DNA of 64,000 bases, from the NCBI RefSeq assembly GCF_024347635.1, contig NZ_AP025511.1, forward strand, positions 372,001-436,000, given 5' to 3'. Numbering within the stretch: position 1 is the stretch's first letter; each line of letters starts with the position of its first letter. The notes below the pieces were generated by a model, which was given only the letters and a program-made list of their open reading frames with translations, ran no database searches and was not told the origin of the DNA. The translations under genes were made by a program, and so were the position numbers. The stretch comes from Vibrio tasmaniensis (GTDB lineage: Bacteria > Pseudomonadota > Gammaproteobacteria > Enterobacterales > Vibrionaceae). Below, piece after piece: positions 63,303-64,000 of this stretch.

Positions 63303-64000
63303 CTTTACTTTTATCTACCCATATTGGTTCTTGGCGCTTGCCGTGCTGCCCGCTATTTGGTGGCTTAGCAAAAGACAATCGAAGCAAGGGTTATTGGCGT
63401 CACACATCGCCCGTTATTTGGCACCTGAATCGAGCAAGCCAACGAAAAACCGCAGCACTTATTTCGGTGTTTGGTGGTTGGCCGGTGTTATTGCGTTAGC
63501 CGGACCAAGCTTTCAAAACAATGAACAGCCGAGCTTTGAAAAAACGCAGGCGCGAGTTGTGGTCATGGATATGTCGATGTCTATGTATGCCACTGACATT
63601 AAACCAAACCGTTTAACACAGGCGCGATACAAGGCTCTGGATCTGCTCTCATTATGGCAAGAAGGGTTGACTGGTATGGTGGCCTACGCAGGTGATGCTT
63701 ACACCATCAGTCCGTTAACGTCTGACATCAACACCATCAGGAACCTCGTCCCTAATCTCTCTCCGGATATCATGCCCTTCCAAGGCGGCAATGCAGCATC
63801 GGCAGTTAAGCTTGCGATTGAGATGATGACTCGCGCTCATATCTACCAAGGCGACCTAGTGCTCATTGCTGATGATATTGATGCTCAAGAGAAAAAAGAT
63901 ATCGATTCGCTACTCTCTGGCAGCAATTGGACGTTATCAGTCTTGGCTGTAGGCACAGAAAGTGGCGCACCAATCTCTTTGCCAACAGGCTCAATGCTTC
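63295..64000 (+). CDS. Second VWA-domain membrane protein, BatB-like (cut by window end)
   Basis: Starts at ATG 63295 (AGGAGAAAC upstream, overlapping the previous stop) and runs open to the window edge, 235 codons. It has the same plan as the gene before: N-terminal helices (FIYPYWFLALAVLPAIWWLS; FGVWWLAGVIALAGP), VWA metal site VVMDMSMSMYATD, and LIADDIDAQ. BatB proteins often carry C-terminal TPR repeats, which would be beyond the window. Confidence 0.9.
   Translation, partial: MSNFTFIYPYWFLALAVLPAIWWLSKRQSKQGLLASHIARYLAPESSKPTKNRSTYFGVWWLAGVIALAGPSFQNNEQPSFEKTQARVVVMDMSMSMYATDIKPNRLTQARYKALDLLSLWQEGLTGMVAYAGDAYTISPLTSDINTIRNLVPNLSPDIMPFQGGNAASAVKLAIEMMTRAHIYQGDLVLIADDIDAQEKKDIDSLLSGSNWTLSVLAVGTESGAPISLPTGSML

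Overview
The window is typical of a marine Vibrio, most likely part of the second (smaller) chromosome. The evidence is content and order: heme permease and ATPase genes (hutC, hutD), a TetR regulator, a YfcZ/YiiS protein, pyrC, the divergent malEFG/malK cluster, and a complete luxM-luxN autoinducer pair. From memory, in Vibrio cholerae hut, pyrC and mal also lie close together on chromosome II. The species is not certain; a relative of the Harveyi or Splendidus clade is an inference. No rRNA, tRNA or CRISPR array was seen.

Layout. 1-2.8 kb: heme uptake genes and a TetR regulator. 3.2-8.9 kb: small exported or hypothetical proteins, including a 20-residue-repeat secreted protein, a PlsC-like acyltransferase, and a divergent NAD pair (NadD-like, nadE). 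8.9-15 kb: MOSC-reductase-ferredoxin fusion, a YqaE/Pmp3 peptide, pyrC with a PurR box and leader hairpin, a diguanylate cyclase and an M14-type amidohydrolase. 15-25 kb: BCCT transporter, an orphan copy of the malate synthase G insertion domain, succinate-semialdehyde dehydrogenase, malate synthase G, a LysR regulator and isocitrate lyase (glyoxylate shunt). 25-31 kb: an ART-like protein, a cystatin-like lipoprotein and luxM-luxN. 31-39 kb: transporters and a PhyH dioxygenase, then a small accessory segment bounded by two copies of the phyH 3' end that carries an IS50/Tn5-like element and a radical SAM gene. 39-49 kb: a periplasmic binding protein with a GGDEF-EAL partner, an ABC/FtsX/AttH operon and an AraC regulator with an EamA exporter. 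49-57 kb: thioesterase and maltose operons, with a candidate non-coding RNA between malE and malK. 57-64 kb: a chemoreceptor and a MoxR-DUF58-DUF4381-VWA-VWA operon cut by the window end.

How genes work together. aceA and glcB form the glyoxylate bypass, and a near-identical inverted repeat lies in front of each, next to the LysR gene. malE, malF, malG and malK form one maltodextrin importer. LuxM makes a signal that LuxN should sense. The MoxR operon resembles Bat/aerotolerance-type AAA plus VWA systems.

The most unusual observations are: (1) a free-standing relative of the malate synthase G alpha/beta insertion domain that has lost the barrel strand; (2) short degenerate tandem repeats (12-20 bp period) at or just past the stop codons of many unrelated genes; (3) the phyH 3'-end duplication around an accessory segment; (4) an IS50-like element inserted in a terminator-like palindrome; (5) a terminator-ended structured stretch between malE and malK; and (6) a short motif with a conserved hairpin position shared by the luxM leader and a second intergenic region. 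All family assignments come from reading the translations and recall; no database search was run.
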